Source: Thermodesulforhabdus norvegica (GTDB taxonomy: Bacteria > Desulfobacterota > Syntrophobacteria > Syntrophobacterales > Thermodesulforhabdaceae). Taken from it: DNA of 64,000 nt. How positions within the stretch are numbered: position 1 is the stretch's first letter; the number at the start of each line of letters is the position of its first letter. Positions 25,595 through 33,619 of the stretch are shown here, piece after piece. Below the pieces are notes generated by a model that saw only the letters and a list, made by a program, of their open reading frames with translations, was not told the DNA's origin and made no database searches. Where the stretch lies: positions 1 to 64,000 of the forward strand of contig NZ_FOUU01000005.1 in assembly GCF_900114975.1 (NCBI RefSeq), given 5' to 3'. The translations under genes and the position numbers were made by a program.

Positions 25595-25615
25595 GTGTCG
25601 GTATCGAGCTGACAC
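25595..25615. promoter_or_regulatory. Dyad upstream of the sigma-54 promoter (candidate activator site)
   Basis: GTGTCGG (25595-25601) and CTGACAC (25609-25615) form an inverted repeat, six of seven pairs matching, centred about 110 bases upstream of the expected start. That is the normal distance for a sigma-54 activator binding site. Confidence 0.45.
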
Positions 25616-25653
25616 TGTCCGGGGGATGAGGTCACCCCTGGAGCAAAGTGCTT

Positions 25654-26532
25654 CTAATCGTCCTGTGAAGATAGATCGTTTTCCCGCTTTTTCTTGATGA
25701 AGTCGTCTATGTGTATAATTTTGGGTGGAGATTCCGGGGCGTTCAGGGATGGAGGTGCTCCGGGTAGTGCCCTAAAGGGCTGATGACTCTGGTGTTTCAG
25801 TGTCTCAATAAGGTTTCGTAGTTCTTCGTCTTCCTGTAACAGCTTTTCAAGTTGCTTCAGTCTTATTGCCCACTGACGGTCAAGGTTGCCATGGGGAAAG
25901 TTCACCGCCGTCATACGGGACAAAACGTCCAGCATCACTACCATGGCTTTTTCATGGGGACCTTTTAAGTAGAAGGGTACATGGGACCAAATTGCAATTG
26001 TTTCCATGTTTCTGTTATTCTGGGCTTCCATCATAACGGCTCCGTGAACGGCTGCAGGACCTTCATACTGAATGAGCCTGCAACCCGCCGACTTTGCTAC
26101 GTTGAGTGCGGCAGGCGTCATCACGACGGCCGAGACGAATACTTCGTCGTGGAAGATCTGATCGTAGAGGCTACCGAGTAACACGATTCGGCGTATGCCG
26201 TAGTTGTCAAGGCGGTTTATCAATTCCCGGGAAAAAATGCGCCAGTTGGTGGATGGTTCGGGCCCGAAGGCGATAAGGAGTTTGTCCATAGTTCTGGCTC
26301 TCAGGCGGTAAAAAGTCATTGCGGGCCAGGAAAGTCCCCGAACGATTCCATGCTCTATTTTTATTTGAGGTCGCTCTCGATCAGAATGAAGGAAGGAATC
26401 CAGCTCCCATTTTTCAAGTTCTTCGGCTTCACAGGAGCTGATTATGTGGTTTACCGTGTTCTGTACGACCGCCCCGGCATCACACCAGCCGGAAAAGCCT
26501 ATGATGCCCGTATGGTATTTGCCGCCATGCAT
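25654..26532 (-). CDS. PAC2 family protein
   Basis: 292 residues resembling the PAC2 family (proteasome assembly chaperone 2 fold), which in bacteria occurs without a known role. Typical parts are IIGFSGWCDAGAVVQNTVNH at the N-terminus, MDKLLIAFGPEPSTNWRIFS, VVLLGSLYDQIFHDE, and EAQNNRNMETIAIWSHVPFY. The C-terminal 60 residues are charged and Pro-rich. The start lies inside the end of the upstream HAD gene (34-base overlap), with GGTGAGGGG before it. No proteasome genes are adjacent; a proteasome-like protein is encoded 28 kb away at 54042. Confidence 0.85.
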   Translation of the reverse strand: MHGGKYHTGIIGFSGWCDAGAVVQNTVNHIISSCEAEELEKWELDSFLHSDRERPQIKIEHGIVRGLSWPAMTFYRLRARTMDKLLIAFGPEPSTNWRIFSRELINRLDNYGIRRIVLLGSLYDQIFHDEVFVSAVVMTPAALNVAKSAGCRLIQYEGPAAVHGAVMMEAQNNRNMETIAIWSHVPFYLKGPHEKAMVVMLDVLSRMTAVNFPHGNLDRQWAIRLKQLEKLLQEDEELRNLIETLKHQSHQPFRALPGAPPSLNAPESPPKIIHIDDFIKKKRENDLSSQDD

Positions 26533-27206
26533 AGGTTCAAACCCCTCACCAGGTCTTTTTCTGAAAGTTGCCTGAATAAAGCCAGACAGTTTTCGGCAAC
26601 ATAATGAGCTCCCGCTTCAATTAGCCGGGTTATACTGATGCGTCCTGATGCCACGCCTGCCGTCCATACTCCTACCGCAATGCCTGCTTTGATGTCCAGC
26701 GGATGATCGCCTATGATCATGACCCGGGTTTTGTCAGCTTTTCCCAGTATTTCTAACGCCCTTTCTATGTGATGGGGATCCGGCTTGACGTATTTCACGT
26801 GTTCTCTCGCCAGGAAGGCATGACAGAATTTTTCTATATCGGGGAACACGATCCTGACCGCTGCCTCGCAGTTTCTCGTTACAACAGCGATGCGATGCCC
26901 TGAATTTATCAGGGATGCCAGCAGCGGACGGGTAAAAGCGAAAAGCTTGCCTTCCGAGGCATGACGGATCTCCGTTGCCCTGACCAGATCCAGGGCTCTG
27001 TTTCTAAAATCCCTCGAGTGATGGGGACTTCGTATGTGGATGGCCCTGGCGAGCTCTTCAATCCTTTCCAGCAGGGGAAGTTGAGAGGACTCCAGTGGCC
27101 CTGCGTACCTCTCGGCAAGAGCCTCAATTCGGGCTTTTAGAACTGCGAAATTTATTGTCAGTTCCGCAAGAGTTCCGTCAAAATCGAATATAAATGTGTC
27201 TATCAT
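26499..27206 (-). CDS. HAD hydrolase, phosphoglycolate phosphatase-like
   Basis: 235 residues with complete HAD motifs: IFDFDGTLAEL (motif I, nucleophile Asp near residue 8), VVTRN (motif II), KPDPHHIERAL (motif III Lys) and MIIGDHPLDIKAG (motif IV). The helical cap between residues 15 and 90 marks subfamily I. The substrate is not predictable; Gph-like proteins often remove phosphate from phosphoglycolate or sugar phosphates. It overlaps the PAC2 gene and is divergent from the aminotransferase gene. Confidence 0.88.
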   Translation of the reverse strand: MIDTFIFDFDGTLAELTINFAVLKARIEALAERYAGPLESSQLPLLERIEELARAIHIRSPHHSRDFRNRALDLVRATEIRHASEGKLFAFTRPLLASLINSGHRIAVVTRNCEAAVRIVFPDIEKFCHAFLAREHVKYVKPDPHHIERALEILGKADKTRVMIIGDHPLDIKAGIAVGVWTAGVASGRISITRLIEAGAHYVAENCLALFRQLSEKDLVRGLNLCMAANTIRAS

Positions 27207-27317
27207 GGATCTGCCCTATACAAAATGTCTTGCCCATAGTGCTTTTAAGTTCTATCGTTTTGTGTGATTTTTCACAGTATCCAGTATGTGGTGGATAATT
27301 TAGCAGGGAGAAGGTTT

Positions 27318-28298
27318 ATGAATCAACTCGATGTGCTTACGAAAGAAGAGGTATTTAAACGCATAGGTGAACGGATCTTTCCCTACCAGAAGAATTACCT
27401 TGCCATGTTCTCGAGTTGGTATGGCGGAATTGTCACGGATCCCGCATTTATGCTTATACCGATCGATGACCATATGGTTCACAGAGGGGACGGCATCTTT
27501 GAGGCCTTTAAATGCGTCGATGGGAAGATATATTTACTTGACCGGCATCTTGACAGGCTTGAGAGATCGGCGAAAGCGGTAAAGCTGGATATCCCCTGTT
27601 CTCGGAGTGAGTTGATCGATGTTGTGAAGCGTACAATAATTGCCGGAAAGGAAAAAAATTGCCTTATCCGGGTTTTTGTTTCCAGGGGCCCTGGAGGTTT
27701 TACAACGAAACCTTCCGAGTCCATTGGGGCTCAACTTTACGTCGTTATTACCAGGTTACCTGAATACCCTGAGGACTGGTACTCTGCGGGTGTGTCCGTG
27801 AAAACGAGCAGCATTCCCATGAAGCCTTCTTATTTCGCAGGGATTAAGAGCTGCAATTATCTTCCCAATGTGCTGATGAGTGCAGAAGCTGAAGAGGCAG
27901 GGGTTAATTACACCGTGGCTGTGGACGAGCATGGAAATATCGGAGAGGGGCCTACGGAGAATATCGGTGTAATAACGGCGGATTATGCTTTTCTGGTGCC
28001 CCGTTTTGACAAGGTTCTCAGGGGTACTACCGTAACAAGGATGATGGAACTCGCCCAGGAGCTGGTAAAATCCAAGGTGCTTGGATATGTCGGGGAAGCC
28101 GATGTGCGTGTTGAAGACGTACTGAGAGCCCAGGAAGTGATGATGTTCGGGACCACCTTTGACGTGCTGCCGGTTGTATTTTTTAACGGCAGACGAATAG
28201 GGAACGGTCAACCGGGCCCGTTTTTCACAAAATTCTTGAAAATGTTGCGGCAGGACATGAAAGATAATCCTGCAGTAACAACAGAAGTGTGGACATAA
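27318..28298 (+). CDS. Class IV PLP aminotransferase (BCAT / D-amino acid / ADC lyase type)
   Basis: About 326 residues. Fold-type IV features: DHMVHRGDGIFEAFKC near the N-terminus, the PLP Lys in SYFAGIKSCNYLPNVLMSAE, and GNIGEGPTENIGVI plus LRGTTVTRMMELA for phosphate binding. A GTG/ATG further upstream (27264) is open, but GGGAGAAGG lies directly before the ATG at 27318. Subclass (branched-chain aminotransferase, D-amino acid transaminase or aminodeoxychorismate lyase) cannot be set by eye. It leads a plus-strand run that includes a GmhA-like isomerase. Confidence 0.87.
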   Translation: MNQLDVLTKEEVFKRIGERIFPYQKNYLAMFSSWYGGIVTDPAFMLIPIDDHMVHRGDGIFEAFKCVDGKIYLLDRHLDRLERSAKAVKLDIPCSRSELIDVVKRTIIAGKEKNCLIRVFVSRGPGGFTTKPSESIGAQLYVVITRLPEYPEDWYSAGVSVKTSSIPMKPSYFAGIKSCNYLPNVLMSAEAEEAGVNYTVAVDEHGNIGEGPTENIGVITADYAFLVPRFDKVLRGTTVTRMMELAQELVKSKVLGYVGEADVRVEDVLRAQEVMMFGTTFDVLPVVFFNGRRIGNGQPGPFFTKFLKMLRQDMKDNPAVTTEVWT

Positions 28299-28315
28299 CG
28301 GCAAGTGGTGCTGTG

Positions 28316-28933
28316 ATGCGGCCCGATAAGTATATCGAAGGCGCCTTTGAAGATCTCAGAAGAGCTCTGGAAAAACTCCGCACTGAAAGTGAAAAAACCC
28401 TCGTGGACATGGCAAGGGTTATTTTGAAAGCCTTTAGGGGAAGGCATAAGCTATTCTGCTTTGGTAATGGTGGAAGTGCAGCAGATGCTCAACACATTGC
28501 CGCCGAGTTTGTCAATAAATTCCGTCTTGAACGACCGCCGTTTCCGGCCATAGCTCTTACAACGGACACTTCAATTCTCACATCTGTCTCCAATGATCGC
28601 TCCTTCTCCGATGTCTTTGTCAGGCAACTAGGGGCTCTGGCCGAAGCAGGAGATGTGGCGCTGGGGCTGAGCACAAGCGGCAGGTCTGAAAATGTCGTCA
28701 GAGCCCTGCGATGGGCTCGGGAACACGGTCTTTATACCCTGGGACTTTCAGGACCTGACAAAACGGACATGGATGTCTATTGCGACCTTATAGTACATGT
28801 TCCCATTGCGAACACGCCGAGAATTCAGGAATGCCACATATTTCTGGCCCATCTTATCTGCGGGATGGTTGAAATCCTTTACATGGAGGAAACATCAGGT
28901 GACCTGGACTCCCCTGGACTTCAACAATGTTAA
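28316..28933 (+). CDS. gmhA: SIS-domain phosphoheptose isomerase (GmhA-like)
   Basis: About 205 residues. The SIS domain shows FCFGNGGSAADAQHIAAEFV (phosphosugar loop), LTTDTSILTSVSNDRSF, GLSTSGRSENVVRAL and the C-terminal QECHIFLAHLICGMVE. These are hallmarks of GmhA, which turns sedoheptulose-7-phosphate into D-glycero-manno-heptose-7-phosphate for LPS heptose. The start is uncertain: the ATG at 28316 follows a weak GGTG site, while a GTG at 28289 overlaps the aminotransferase. The downstream gene begins inside its end. Other heptose genes (hldE) are not in the window. Confidence 0.9.
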   Translation: MRPDKYIEGAFEDLRRALEKLRTESEKTLVDMARVILKAFRGRHKLFCFGNGGSAADAQHIAAEFVNKFRLERPPFPAIALTTDTSILTSVSNDRSFSDVFVRQLGALAEAGDVALGLSTSGRSENVVRALRWAREHGLYTLGLSGPDKTDMDVYCDLIVHVPIANTPRIQECHIFLAHLICGMVEILYMEETSGDLDSPGLQQC

Positions 28934-29855
28934 AACGGTGTCCCTGAAGGACAGACTGAGCAAGGTTAGTTTAACCGATTTTTCCAGGCCGTGGCACCCG
29001 GGTGGTCGTCTGAAGGACTTCGTCGAGGCGTTGCCCGACCTGCTTGCGGGAAAGACGATCAAAGAGGTTATAGAGGCTGTTGTAAAGGCTCTACGGCATC
29101 GCCGGATCGTTCTTTTTGGTATGGGTGCTCATCCCGTAAAGGTCGGCTTGAATCCGCTGATCGTACAGGCTCTGGAAGAAAAAATCATAACGGCAGTGGG
29201 AACCAACGGAGCAATGATGATACATGATGTGGAGATTGCTCTTTCAGGCCGGACGTCTGAAGATGTAGAAAACCACCTCCAGAACGGGACATTTGGAATG
29301 GCCGATGAAACGGCTACCTTTATTCACGAAGCCATCAGAGAAGGGGTGAAGGGTTTTGACGACAGAGGGTTGGGATGGGTTGTGGGTCGTAAAATATGGG
29401 AGGATCGATTGCCCTACCGTGATTACAGTATATGCGGCAATGCGTACAGGCTTGGAAATCCCGTTACAATACATGTTGCTATAGGCACCGACATAATTCA
29501 CATGCACCCTCAGATGGATCCGTCGGCCGTGGGAAGGCTTTCTTATACTGATTTTAGGCTCTTTTGCCGGCTCGTAAGCAGCCTCGATGAGGGAGTTTAC
29601 ATCAATGCGGGATCCGCCGTGATTATGCCGGAAGTCTTCCTTAAAGCGGTGGCCCTATGCCGAAACCTGGGGTACTCTCTTTCAAAGATCACCACCGTGG
29701 TTATGGACTTCAACATGCAATATCGCCCTCTTAAAAACGTTGTAGAACGTCCTCCGGGACAAACCGGTAAAGGATATTATCTGGTGGGGCATCACGAAAT
29801 AATGATTCCACTTCTGCTTTTTTCGGTTTTGGAGGAATTAAAGGGAGGTTCATAA
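28899..29855 (+). CDS. Conserved hypothetical Rossmann-like protein (possible deoxyhypusine-synthase-like fold)
   Basis: About 318 residues starting with GTG (MTWTPLDFNNVKTVSLKDRL), chosen because GGAGG lies eight bases upstream within the gmhA end. Distinct segments: IVLFGMGAHPVKVGLNPLIV, AVGTNGAMMIHDVEIALSG, NGTFGMADETATFIHEAI, GTDIIHMHPQMD and NAGSAVIMPEVFLKAVALC. The repeated glycine-rich strands and the position of the NGAxxIHDxE motif suggest a nucleotide-binding fold like that of the DHS family, but no catalytic Lys motif is evident, so the assignment is inference. It overlaps gmhA by 35 bases and precedes an FTR-like gene by four, so it works with them. Confidence 0.8.
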   Translation: MTWTPLDFNNVKTVSLKDRLSKVSLTDFSRPWHPGGRLKDFVEALPDLLAGKTIKEVIEAVVKALRHRRIVLFGMGAHPVKVGLNPLIVQALEEKIITAVGTNGAMMIHDVEIALSGRTSEDVENHLQNGTFGMADETATFIHEAIREGVKGFDDRGLGWVVGRKIWEDRLPYRDYSICGNAYRLGNPVTIHVAIGTDIIHMHPQMDPSAVGRLSYTDFRLFCRLVSSLDEGVYINAGSAVIMPEVFLKAVALCRNLGYSLSKITTVVMDFNMQYRPLKNVVERPPGQTGKGYYLVGHHEIMIPLLLFSVLEELKGGS

Positions 29856-29858
29856 AAA

Positions 29859-30194
29859 ATGACGGTAGAAGAACTCTATTCACGCCTTAAAGCCCTTCAG
29901 GAACCGAAAGGGTTCTATTTCAATAAGGACAAAGATATGGTTTTCAGGCTTCTCGAAGCGCTTTTGATCAATAAGGAACGCTATGGATACATGGCCTGTC
30001 CCTGTAGGCTTGCTTCGGGAGATAGGGAACGGGATGCAGATATAATATGTCCCTGCGTTTATCGCGAACCCGATGTGAAGGAGTACGGTAGCTGCTACTG
30101 CGGATTATATGTATCGAAGGAGTGGAATGAGGGGAAGATCCCCCATGTGTACGTCCCCGAAAGGCGACCTCTTGATAGGCGACTCTCATTGTAA
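29859..30194 (+). CDS. Ferredoxin:thioredoxin reductase catalytic-subunit-like protein
   Basis: 111 residues with the six-cysteine pattern of FTR catalytic chains: CPC (YMACPCRLASG), CPC (DIICPCVYRE) and CYC (YGSCYCGLYVS). In plant FTR these hold a [4Fe-4S] cluster beside a redox disulfide; here the spacing between the first two pairs is 14 and the last pair is CYC rather than CHC, as is usual in the prokaryotic family. ALLINKERYGYMACP matches the helix before the motif. It ends the run after gmhA and a Rossmann-like protein. Its partner thioredoxin is not adjacent. Confidence 0.88.
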   Translation: MTVEELYSRLKALQEPKGFYFNKDKDMVFRLLEALLINKERYGYMACPCRLASGDRERDADIICPCVYREPDVKEYGSCYCGLYVSKEWNEGKIPHVYVPERRPLDRRLSL

Positions 30195-30195
30195 A

Positions 30196-30225
30196 TTGAC
30201 TTGATACGTTTTGTGGAACTATAAT
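30196..30225 (+). promoter_or_regulatory. Sigma-70-type promoter before the SAP/HAD pair
   Basis: TTGACT (30196-30201) and a perfect TATAAT (30220-30225) are 18 bases apart. Transcription would start near 30232, giving a leader of about 42 bases before the ATG at 30274. Confidence 0.7.
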
Positions 30226-30273
30226 TGTCACAAACTTGATTACCTTTGTTCGTAGTAATGAAGAGGTGGCGCC

Positions 30274-30480
30274 ATGCACATAAATGATGTGAGGAAGATT
30301 GCCAAAAGAATGTCTATAAACACCTATCGGATGGGGAAAGTGGAGATAATAAGGGCTATACAGAGAGCCGAAAGGAATCCCGAGTGTTTCGGCACCGATC
30401 GGGTTTTTGTGTGCGGTGAAACGGGATGTTTGTGGCGCAGTGATTGTGAAACCCTTGTCAGGAATAGCAGGGTTGCATGA
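30274..30480 (+). CDS. Small SAP-domain-like protein with C-terminal cysteines
   Basis: 68 residues. The first 30 (INDVRKIAKRMSINTYRMGK and following EIIRAIQRAE) form a SAP or Rho-N-like helix-extension-helix that commonly binds nucleic acid. The last half has four Cys (ECFG, VCGETGC, SDC) suited to a small metal site. AGAGGTGG lies before the ATG. Its stop overlaps the next start as ATGA, so it is translated with the HAD protein. Confidence 0.75.
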   Translation: MHINDVRKIAKRMSINTYRMGKVEIIRAIQRAERNPECFGTDRVFVCGETGCLWRSDCETLVRNSRVA

Positions 30481-30950
30481 GCCTCGTGTTAGAGATACCC
30501 GGCTGGAAGACTCTGAATCTTGAACATCTTGTGCTTGACTACAACGGGACCCTGGCCTTCGGCGGTAGCCTCAAGCCGGAGGTGCCACAGTTGCTTGAGA
30601 GGCTTTCAAAAATCATGACGATCCACGTTTTAACGGCCGATACTTTTGGATCTGCCAGAGCTATGCTTGAGGGAATGGGCATCAACTTTTTTATTTTAGC
30701 CGGTGCTAACGCATCGAAGCAAAAAGCAGAATACGTTGAAAGTCTCGGTAAAGATCGATGCGTATGTATAGGAAACGGTCGAAACGATCGATTGATGCTT
30801 AAATCTGCAGCTCTCGGCATAGCCGTCGTTCAGGAAGAGGGCGCTGCCTTTGAGGCTATTGTATCTGCCGACGTTGTGACATCCAGCATATCGACTGCCC
30901 TGGAACTCCTTTTGAATCCTGCAAGGCTTGTTGCAACGCTACGTGACTGA
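30477..30950 (+). CDS. Soluble HAD protein related to P-type ATPase phosphorylation domain
   Basis: 157 residues resembling the soluble P-ATPase-like HAD proteins (COG4087). Motif I is LVLDYNGTLAFGG, where the second position after Asp is Asn rather than the usual acid base Asp. HVLTADTFGSA supplies motif II and CIGNGRNDRLMLKSA motif IV. There is no membrane part. The Asn change is normal for this subgroup and implies slow or regulatory phosphatase activity. The substrate is unknown. Its end overlaps a convergent membrane-protein gene by 12 bases. Confidence 0.82.
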   Translation: MSLVLEIPGWKTLNLEHLVLDYNGTLAFGGSLKPEVPQLLERLSKIMTIHVLTADTFGSARAMLEGMGINFFILAGANASKQKAEYVESLGKDRCVCIGNGRNDRLMLKSAALGIAVVQEEGAAFEAIVSADVVTSSISTALELLLNPARLVATLRD

Positions 30951-32612
30951 TGAGTGTGGCCCGTTCTTGAAGGTGGTTGGCTTACTCACGTTGCCCATTG
31001 AATCTATAAGAAAGATGTCAATTCTTTCGAAACCCCGGACATCCGGAGGTAAATTATAGTCACGAGGTATCGGATAACAGCCGATGTATTCCTCTCTGTA
31101 AAGGCATCTTATGTAGGTACCGTTTCTTGCGTCTGTAATAAGAATCCGCAAACCATCTTTCTTTTCCTGAAAGCTTACCCGTGGAGCATCGAGAATAGTC
31201 TTACTCATTACCTCTGTTACCAGTGATTTGAGTGAGTCCTGTGCCCTTTTTCCTCGAAAGACCTTCACATCCGGACTGTTTTCAGGAGACCAGTCCAGGC
31301 CAAGGCTTAGATTTTCGGCAATGACAACTGAGTCGAAGTCCTTCACATCGAGGTATGGCAATGCGAGCTTCGAAGAGGCTGAACGAAGGATTGGCACATC
31401 CCTTCCAAGAAGCTCTGTCAGAACATCGTGCAGGGCACTGAAGTAGTAGGCATGAGGAGTCACTATCAGCACCGAACGGTTTCTGTTGTCGACCAGTTCT
31501 TGAGATACCTTCCAGTAATATTTAGACAGGGTCAGAACGGTGTCTTGTGCCCGGATTGATGAATGAATTGATCCGGCAAGAAGCAAAGAGAATAGCGAAA
31601 GAGAAATAATGTGGGAAAAACGCAATTTTTCCCTTAATCTATCTGTGGCAAACGCAAAGAGGGCGCATACCACGGCCGTCGTTGACAAAAGCTTGTTAGC
31701 CGGGGCAAAAGAAACACCGGGATAGAAGACAAACGGAGAAATCGTAATGGCTAAGAGCGTAATAATGACGAAAAATTTTCTGAGATTGGTTATAGCAAGG
31801 ATAACTAAAAGAGCGATAATGACTGCACCCGCCTTTCCGTAAAGCAATTCTGCGAGCAGAGGCAGGCCACTTCCCAGCCTTATGAGAGAACCAAGCGGAT
31901 GCGATGTTGATCCCGGATATCCGCCGAGACCGGATATCATATAGTAACGCCAGGCAATGTACAAAGCAAGCATAACAAAATAGGGTGCAGACCTGGCAAT
32001 TCGATTTTTTACGGAACCTTCCGATATAACAGTTATCGTCACTGGAAGAATTAGATATGCCTCTTTTGATAAAAAAGAAACCATTGCGGTGACCAGGGAC
32101 ATCAGTAGCAAAAAGGAGTGCCTTTTTTGTTCCCAGAGTTTGAAAAGATAGATGCTCGACAGTGATGCGGTAAAGCCCCACAAGTAATGAATCCTAGTGC
32201 ACCATGCCACGTCAAAAGATGCGGGCATTGAAAAAGCTAAGAGGCAGGTAGCAAGGGCCGAAGCCAGGGCCGAGGCGTACAGTCTGATAAGGCAATAAAA
32301 CAGAGTGCAACCCAGAGTCAAACTTGCCAGATTATGAATATGATATCCTGCAGGGTTGAGATGAGAGAAGGGCCATACGATCTTAAAGGAGATGGGAAGT
32401 ACAGGAGTAAAAAACATTCTGTTGAAGTATCTGTAGGTTTCTCTGTCGAAAAGAAGGTCTTTGACTTCAAACCGGGCGCAAGATAGACAGGCAGTATCAT
32501 CCACGATGAACCATGAATCCAGTACGCGAAGATTAAAGAGAACAAGTCCTGCAAAAAGCAGGCACAGGAAAGCCGGAACGGATTTAGACTTCTTTAGTGT
32601 TTGGCCGCTCAC
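30939..32612 (-). CDS. Polytopic membrane protein, probable GT-C-like glycosyltransferase
   Basis: 557 residues with about ten hydrophobic helices over the first 390, then a soluble C-terminal part of about 150 residues. The extracytoplasmic loop after the first helix holds paired acids (DSWFIVDDTACLS), a position used for metal or lipid phosphate in GT-C enzymes. This feature, and lipid-linked sugar genes upstream, favour a transfer role from polyprenyl-phosphate sugar (inference). The start is GTG with AGGAAGG before it, two bases after the flippase-like gene stop. The family is not recognised by name. Confidence 0.7.
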   Translation of the reverse strand: MSGQTLKKSKSVPAFLCLLFAGLVLFNLRVLDSWFIVDDTACLSCARFEVKDLLFDRETYRYFNRMFFTPVLPISFKIVWPFSHLNPAGYHIHNLASLTLGCTLFYCLIRLYASALASALATCLLAFSMPASFDVAWCTRIHYLWGFTASLSSIYLFKLWEQKRHSFLLLMSLVTAMVSFLSKEAYLILPVTITVISEGSVKNRIARSAPYFVMLALYIAWRYYMISGLGGYPGSTSHPLGSLIRLGSGLPLLAELLYGKAGAVIIALLVILAITNLRKFFVIITLLAITISPFVFYPGVSFAPANKLLSTTAVVCALFAFATDRLREKLRFSHIISLSLFSLLLAGSIHSSIRAQDTVLTLSKYYWKVSQELVDNRNRSVLIVTPHAYYFSALHDVLTELLGRDVPILRSASSKLALPYLDVKDFDSVVIAENLSLGLDWSPENSPDVKVFRGKRAQDSLKSLVTEVMSKTILDAPRVSFQEKKDGLRILITDARNGTYIRCLYREEYIGCYPIPRDYNLPPDVRGFERIDIFLIDSMGNVSKPTTFKNGPHSSVT

Positions 32613-32614
32613 GG

Positions 32615-33619
32615 CTACCTTCCTGATGTTATTTTACTCCCTGACATTATCCTGGTTTCGACCGGCAAAAGACTGTAGACCAGCCCACCAAATGCTCCTG
32701 TGGCGAGCATTACAGAATAGGTTAAAATGCCCAGAACGATTGACTCCTCTGCATCTATTCCTGCAAATTCCAGAATGTATAGGAGTGCACCTTCTCTAAG
32801 TCCAATTCCGTGAATCGTAACAGGAATTGTACTGATAACGGAGGCAAAGGGCACGGCAACCATTAAATAGGTAAACGGTATATTTAAAGCGGCCGCTCTC
32901 GCAAAAATAAAATGAACGCTAATCCACAGGGTATGAAACCCAAGAGAAGCCGTCAGGGCCCGTATGAGGCAGCCAGGCTGCCAGAACTTGATAAAAGAAC
33001 TGTTTATCCGGCCTGCAACCGGAAAGGCAGTTATCATGTGCCAGATTATTGGAAAAAGCGTGTAAGCTATTAAAAAAAATAGAGAACTTGCCACCAGAAT
33101 AGCGTCTACAAACGACGGCAGGGCCTGATGGTGTACGGCGACGCCGGATAAGAGAATCAGTCCCATTGCGACTATCCCGAAGAGTCTATCCCAGAGAACC
33201 GTGTAAAAGGATTCGGTGAAGTTCTCCGTTATCGTCCCCAGCATAATTGTCTTGACGGTATCGCCGCCGACAGAAGTTGGTAGGAAAAGGTTAAAAAAGC
33301 ACCCCGTCAGGTAATATTTCCAGAGCGTTCGGAAAGGGATAGAATAATTCAGTGCTTGACAGAGTATCTGCCAGCGCTTGGTGCTGACAGTTTGACCTGT
33401 TAGATAGGTGCAGAATGCTAATGCCCAGGGCAAAAAACCTATTTTTTGAACGATTTTCACGAGACGTGAGCCGTCAATTCTCAAGAGCAAAAACGACAGA
33501 AACAGGGCGGTAATAAACACCTTGAGTGCAACGGTCAGTTTTTTATTTCTCAAGAGTCTGAACAGGAAGTTAATTGAGGATCTTGCGTATTCGATAGGGT
33601 TTTTTATGCTGTGCCTCAT
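32615..33619 (-). CDS. Lysylphosphatidylglycerol-synthase-type transmembrane protein (flippase-like, UPF0104)
   Basis: 334 residues with about eight membrane helices and the pattern of the LPG synthase TM / YbhN family: LPWALAFCTYLTGQTVSTKRW, FLPTSVGGDTVKTIMLG and TIPVTIHGIGLREGALLYIL (Gly-rich motif near the C-terminus). These proteins move or make lipid derivatives and accompany glycolipid genes. The start overlaps the GT2 gene end by 50 bases without a strong ribosome site, so it is probably coupled to it. A later start inside the first helix is possible. Confidence 0.85.
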   Translation of the reverse strand: MRHSIKNPIEYARSSINFLFRLLRNKKLTVALKVFITALFLSFLLLRIDGSRLVKIVQKIGFLPWALAFCTYLTGQTVSTKRWQILCQALNYSIPFRTLWKYYLTGCFFNLFLPTSVGGDTVKTIMLGTITENFTESFYTVLWDRLFGIVAMGLILLSGVAVHHQALPSFVDAILVASSLFFLIAYTLFPIIWHMITAFPVAGRINSSFIKFWQPGCLIRALTASLGFHTLWISVHFIFARAAALNIPFTYLMVAVPFASVISTIPVTIHGIGLREGALLYILEFAGIDAEESIVLGILTYSVMLATGAFGGLVYSLLPVETRIMSGSKITSGR

